DNA of 7,471 bases. It comes from Candidatus Moraniibacteriota bacterium. Its GTDB lineage: Bacteria > Patescibacteriota > Minisyncoccia > Moranbacterales > UBA2206. Every line of letters begins with the position of its first letter. Within the stretch, counting starts at the first letter, position 1. Location: assembly GCA_027351145.1 (NCBI GenBank), contig DAIEIZ010000073.1:1-7471 (forward strand). The letters run 5' to 3'. Shown in pieces: positions 4,991-7,471 of this stretch. The position numbers and the translations under genes were made by a program. The notes under the pieces are model-generated. The model did not search any database, was not told the DNA's origin, and saw only the letters and a program-made list of their open reading frames with translations.

Positions 4991-7000
4991 ATGCTAGAAA
5001 AATTTTCTATATTTAAATCAAAAAAGAAAGAATTTCTACCGGGAATTTCGACGATTAGAAATTTATTTTTTAATAAACTTTTTGGAAGCACGAACGATTT
5101 TCCAGATAAATATAAAGGTTGGACATATCGATCAATCAGTCTGATTGCGCAGGAAATTTCTTCGGCCAATCTTCGGTTGTATAAAAAAGTCAAAGGTAAA
5201 AATGATGAGGAAATCAGTGATCACGAATTGTTGAAATTATGGGAAAGACCAAATCCTGAAATGACCAAATCGGATATTCTAGAACACATTTCATCTTCAT
5301 TGGATCTTGATGGCAATGCTTATCTGTATAAAGCTAAAGCAAAAAATGGCACTAAAACATTGGAATTATGGCCATTGCGTGCTGATTGGGTGAAGGTTAT
5401 GCCATCAACTGATAAAACGAAATTGATTGATAAATTTATTTATTTCAACGGAGCGGAAAATACCGACCTTGAGGTTAGCGAAGTTATTCATATCAAAAAT
5501 TATAATCCGAAATATTTCGATAAAAAAAGTACGCTCAAGGGCGTGGGGACAGTTGAGGCGGCACTGGACATCATCAAAGAAGATGAAACGATTCGCGAAT
5601 GGAATCGCAAGTTTTTTGAAAACGGAGCAATTACCAGTGGAGTGTTGGAATATGATGGAACGCTGGAAGAAGACCAAAAGAAAAGAATTGAATCGGGCTG
5701 GAGAAAGAATTTTGAGGGTACGGACAATTCAAGTAAGACTCCAATTTTGGCAGGTGGTTTGCATTATAAGCCTAATCAATTCAGCCAAAGAGAATTGGCG
5801 TTTATTGATCAACGGAAATTAGATCGTGATGATACTTTTTTAATGTTTGGAATCCATAAAGGCGTGGTGATGAGTGAAGATGTTAATTTGGCCAACGCCA
5901 AGACGGCACTGTGGTCATTCACGAGATTTACAATTCGTCCACGATTGAAAAAAATTGAAGCAGTCCTAAATAAGGATTTAACTTCAGAATATGGTAGTGA
6001 ATTTTATTTAGAATTTGATAATCCGGTGCCGGAAGACAGGGCGGAAATTGTCAATGAATACGCGCAAGGATTCAATAAATGGCTTACTACGAATGATATT
6101 CGCCGTGAAGAGGGGCTAGAAGAACTTGATGGTGGTGATGAAATAAGGGTTAATCAGCCAATAATGCCCGTAATTGATCCAAATACGGATAAAAATCATA
6201 AAAAATGCGATTGCGGAAAGCATAAATCAAGTGAAAAAGATGAGTCAAATCAAGATGAGCGGACAATCCGAGGCGAAAAAGCTTGGGGAGAAATGATAAA
6301 AATTCAAACTCCATATGAGGATAAATATAAAAGTGCGTTTAAAAAATATTTTTTCAGTTTGAGAGAAAAAGTTATAAAAAATTTAAGTGAAAAATCAATT
6401 AAGACGAAAGCGGTAATTGATGAAGCGGTGGAAGTTTCGACTGTGTTTGATTTATTGACTCCACTGCAAAGAGAGCTGTTGGAAAAATCCGGCAAGCAAG
6501 CGTTGAAAGAATTGGGGCTGGAAAATGATTTTGTGATTACGCCTTCAATCGCAAAAGTTTTGGATAAATATGATTTGAAACTTTCAAGAAGTATTGGAAA
6601 AACGACACAATCAGATTTAGAAGAAATTATCGCCAATGCAGGAGATGAGGGATTGGGAGTTAACGAATTGACTGGAAAAATAAATGAATATTTTGATTTT
6701 GCCGATGAAGTGAGGGCGGAACGAATTGCAAGAAGCGAAACAATTAGGACTAGCAATCAAGCTATGCAAGACGCCTGGATTCAATCGGAAATAGTAGAAT
6801 CGAAAGAATGGTACACGGCTGGGGATGAGCGGACTTGCGAGATGTGCGCCGAAATGGATGGAAAGATAGTCGGGTTGGATGAAAATTATTTTGACAAAGG
6901 TGCGGAGTTTATGGGATTGAGTTTGGATTTTCGAGATATTGGCGAGCCACCACTTCATTGTTCTTGCCGATGCACTTTATTACCAGTTATTAAACAATAA
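4991..7000 (+). CDS. Portal protein fused to a C-terminal MuF-like (SPP1 gp7) domain
   Basis: 669 residues, long for a portal. Residues about 25-395 are an HK97-type portal, the dodecameric ring at the capsid vertex through which DNA is packaged. Visible landmarks are YRSISLIAQEISSANLRLYK (46-65), the H-x-L-x-x-L-W-x-x-P-N-P segment (78-89), DLDGNAYLY (105-113), LWPLRADWVKVMP (126-138) and MSEDVNLANAKTALWSF (294-310). A linker holds CDCGKH (406-411), a small metal-site-like cluster. Residues about 430-669 end in a MuF/gp7 minor head domain: RAERIARSETIRTSNQAM (575-592), WYTAGDERTCEMC (607-619) and PPLHCSCRC (653-661), with Cys/His residues suited to zinc. MuF proteins are normally separate genes just after portal, so this is a fusion. 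The ATG was chosen as the first after the terminator; there is no Shine-Dalgarno. Confidence 0.93.
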   Translation: MLEKFSIFKSKKKEFLPGISTIRNLFFNKLFGSTNDFPDKYKGWTYRSISLIAQEISSANLRLYKKVKGKNDEEISDHELLKLWERPNPEMTKSDILEHISSSLDLDGNAYLYKAKAKNGTKTLELWPLRADWVKVMPSTDKTKLIDKFIYFNGAENTDLEVSEVIHIKNYNPKYFDKKSTLKGVGTVEAALDIIKEDETIREWNRKFFENGAITSGVLEYDGTLEEDQKKRIESGWRKNFEGTDNSSKTPILAGGLHYKPNQFSQRELAFIDQRKLDRDDTFLMFGIHKGVVMSEDVNLANAKTALWSFTRFTIRPRLKKIEAVLNKDLTSEYGSEFYLEFDNPVPEDRAEIVNEYAQGFNKWLTTNDIRREEGLEELDGGDEIRVNQPIMPVIDPNTDKNHKKCDCGKHKSSEKDESNQDERTIRGEKAWGEMIKIQTPYEDKYKSAFKKYFFSLREKVIKNLSEKSIKTKAVIDEAVEVSTVFDLLTPLQRELLEKSGKQALKELGLENDFVITPSIAKVLDKYDLKLSRSIGKTTQSDLEEIIANAGDEGLGVNELTGKINEYFDFADEVRAERIARSETIRTSNQAMQDAWIQSEIVESKEWYTAGDERTCEMCAEMDGKIVGLDENYFDKGAEFMGLSLDFRDIGEPPLHCSCRCTLLPVIKQ

Positions 7001-7023
7001 TAAAATATTTTAATCAAAAAAAT

Positions 7024-7471
7024 ATGTTCAAAAAATTTAGCGAAAAAGTGCGAGGGGAGATTGCAAAGGCATTTGAAAAGCATGCAAAATTTATTTCTGA
7101 AATGAAATCAGAAGGCGACACCGGAACTTTCGAGGTTATTGCTTCAACTCAAGGCAAGGATCGCGATGGTGAGATTGTGTTGCAAGACGGGATTGATATT
7201 ACGAATTATTTGAAAAATCCAGTTATTCTATTTGGACACGATTATTGGTCTTTGCCAATCGGCAAGGCGACAGAAGTGGTTAAGGAAACGGACAAAATGA
7301 TTATTAAGGGTGTTTTTGCTAGCGCTGAGGCTAATCCAATCGCTCAGCAAGTGCGAAAACTTTATGAGGAGGGAATTTTGTGCGCTGTTTCAATTGGTTT
7401 TATTCCTAAGCAATATGAGGGAAATGTTATCACGCAATGCGAACTCTTAGAACTTTCTTTCGTGCCAGTTC
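7024..7471 (+). CDS. Prohead maturation protease, HK97 type (3' truncated at window edge)
   Basis: An open frame from ATG 7024 runs off the right edge, 149 residues visible. After a short basic helix (1-27) the chain matches the phage prohead protease fold (Peptidase_S78/U35): FEVIASTQGKDRDGEIV (36-52), NPVILFGHD (65-73, catalytic His 72), LPIGKATEV (78-86) and AVSIGFIP (121-128, catalytic Ser 123), followed by ELLELSFVPV (140-149). This family cleaves the scaffold and the capsid delta domain during head maturation. It sits 23 nt after the portal fusion in the expected order of portal, protease, major capsid. The gap is A/T-only in character with no Shine-Dalgarno. The C-terminus, which in some phages carries a scaffold or capsid fusion, cannot be seen. 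Confidence 0.93.
   Translation, partial: MFKKFSEKVRGEIAKAFEKHAKFISEMKSEGDTGTFEVIASTQGKDRDGEIVLQDGIDITNYLKNPVILFGHDYWSLPIGKATEVVKETDKMIIKGVFASAEANPIAQQVRKLYEEGILCAVSIGFIPKQYEGNVITQCELLELSFVPV

Noticed and set aside
1..7471. CRISPR arrays, tRNA genes and insertion-sequence ends
   Set aside because: No regularly spaced repeats, no tRNA cloverleaf and no transposase or paired IS termini were seen by eye on either strand.

Overview
The window is a stretch of an HK97-type tailed-phage or prophage structural region. It is AT-rich, with Lys/Asn/Ile-rich proteins. Most start codons sit behind A/T-rich leaders with no Shine-Dalgarno sequence. This combination, and the look of the proteins, would suit a phage of a Patescibacteria/CPR-type host, but that is inference: no taxonomic marker gene is present.

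Layout on the + strand: (1) 1-1722 is the packaging module, with the end of a probable small terminase, a complete large terminase and a small four-cysteine zinc-ribbon protein. (2) 1679-3870 is a cassette with its own promoter and an attenuator-like leader. It carries two same-frame ORFs split by a single amber codon (1837-2127 and 2128-2769), a secreted fibre-like protein with GNVGIG repeats (2781-3491) and a one-pass membrane protein (3496-3870). (3) 3898-4716 is a tyrosine recombinase on the minus strand, convergent with the cassette and closed by a shared hairpin terminator. (4) 4717-4990 is a dense control region: two divergent promoters with overlapping -35 boxes, a structured integrase leader and a second copy of the attenuator-like leader. 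(5) 4991-7471 resumes the head module with a portal-MuF fusion and the start of a prohead protease.

The most notable signal is the pair of homologous leaders (about 1714-1836 and 4868-4990). Each has a sigma70-like promoter exactly 129 nt upstream of an ATG. Between them lie an upstream hairpin, a hairpin with a UACG loop, and an intrinsic terminator that overlaps and excludes the UACG hairpin. The stems differ by compensatory changes while loops and spacings are kept, so this looks like a conserved regulatory RNA used twice by one phage. The two copies bracket the roughly 3.1 kb cassette that separates terminase from portal.

A second signal is a set of three 6-6-6 dyads around the integrase gene with the same 6-base centre (CCGTAC or its complement). 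Two of them fall in the integrase leader, where their loops are complementary and could form a kissing pair. The third is the integrase terminator.

Inferred working: the portal/head operon and the integrase are expressed from mutually exclusive divergent promoters, resembling a lysis/lysogeny switch. The head and fibre operons each pass through the same RNA attenuator, which could coordinate late expression.
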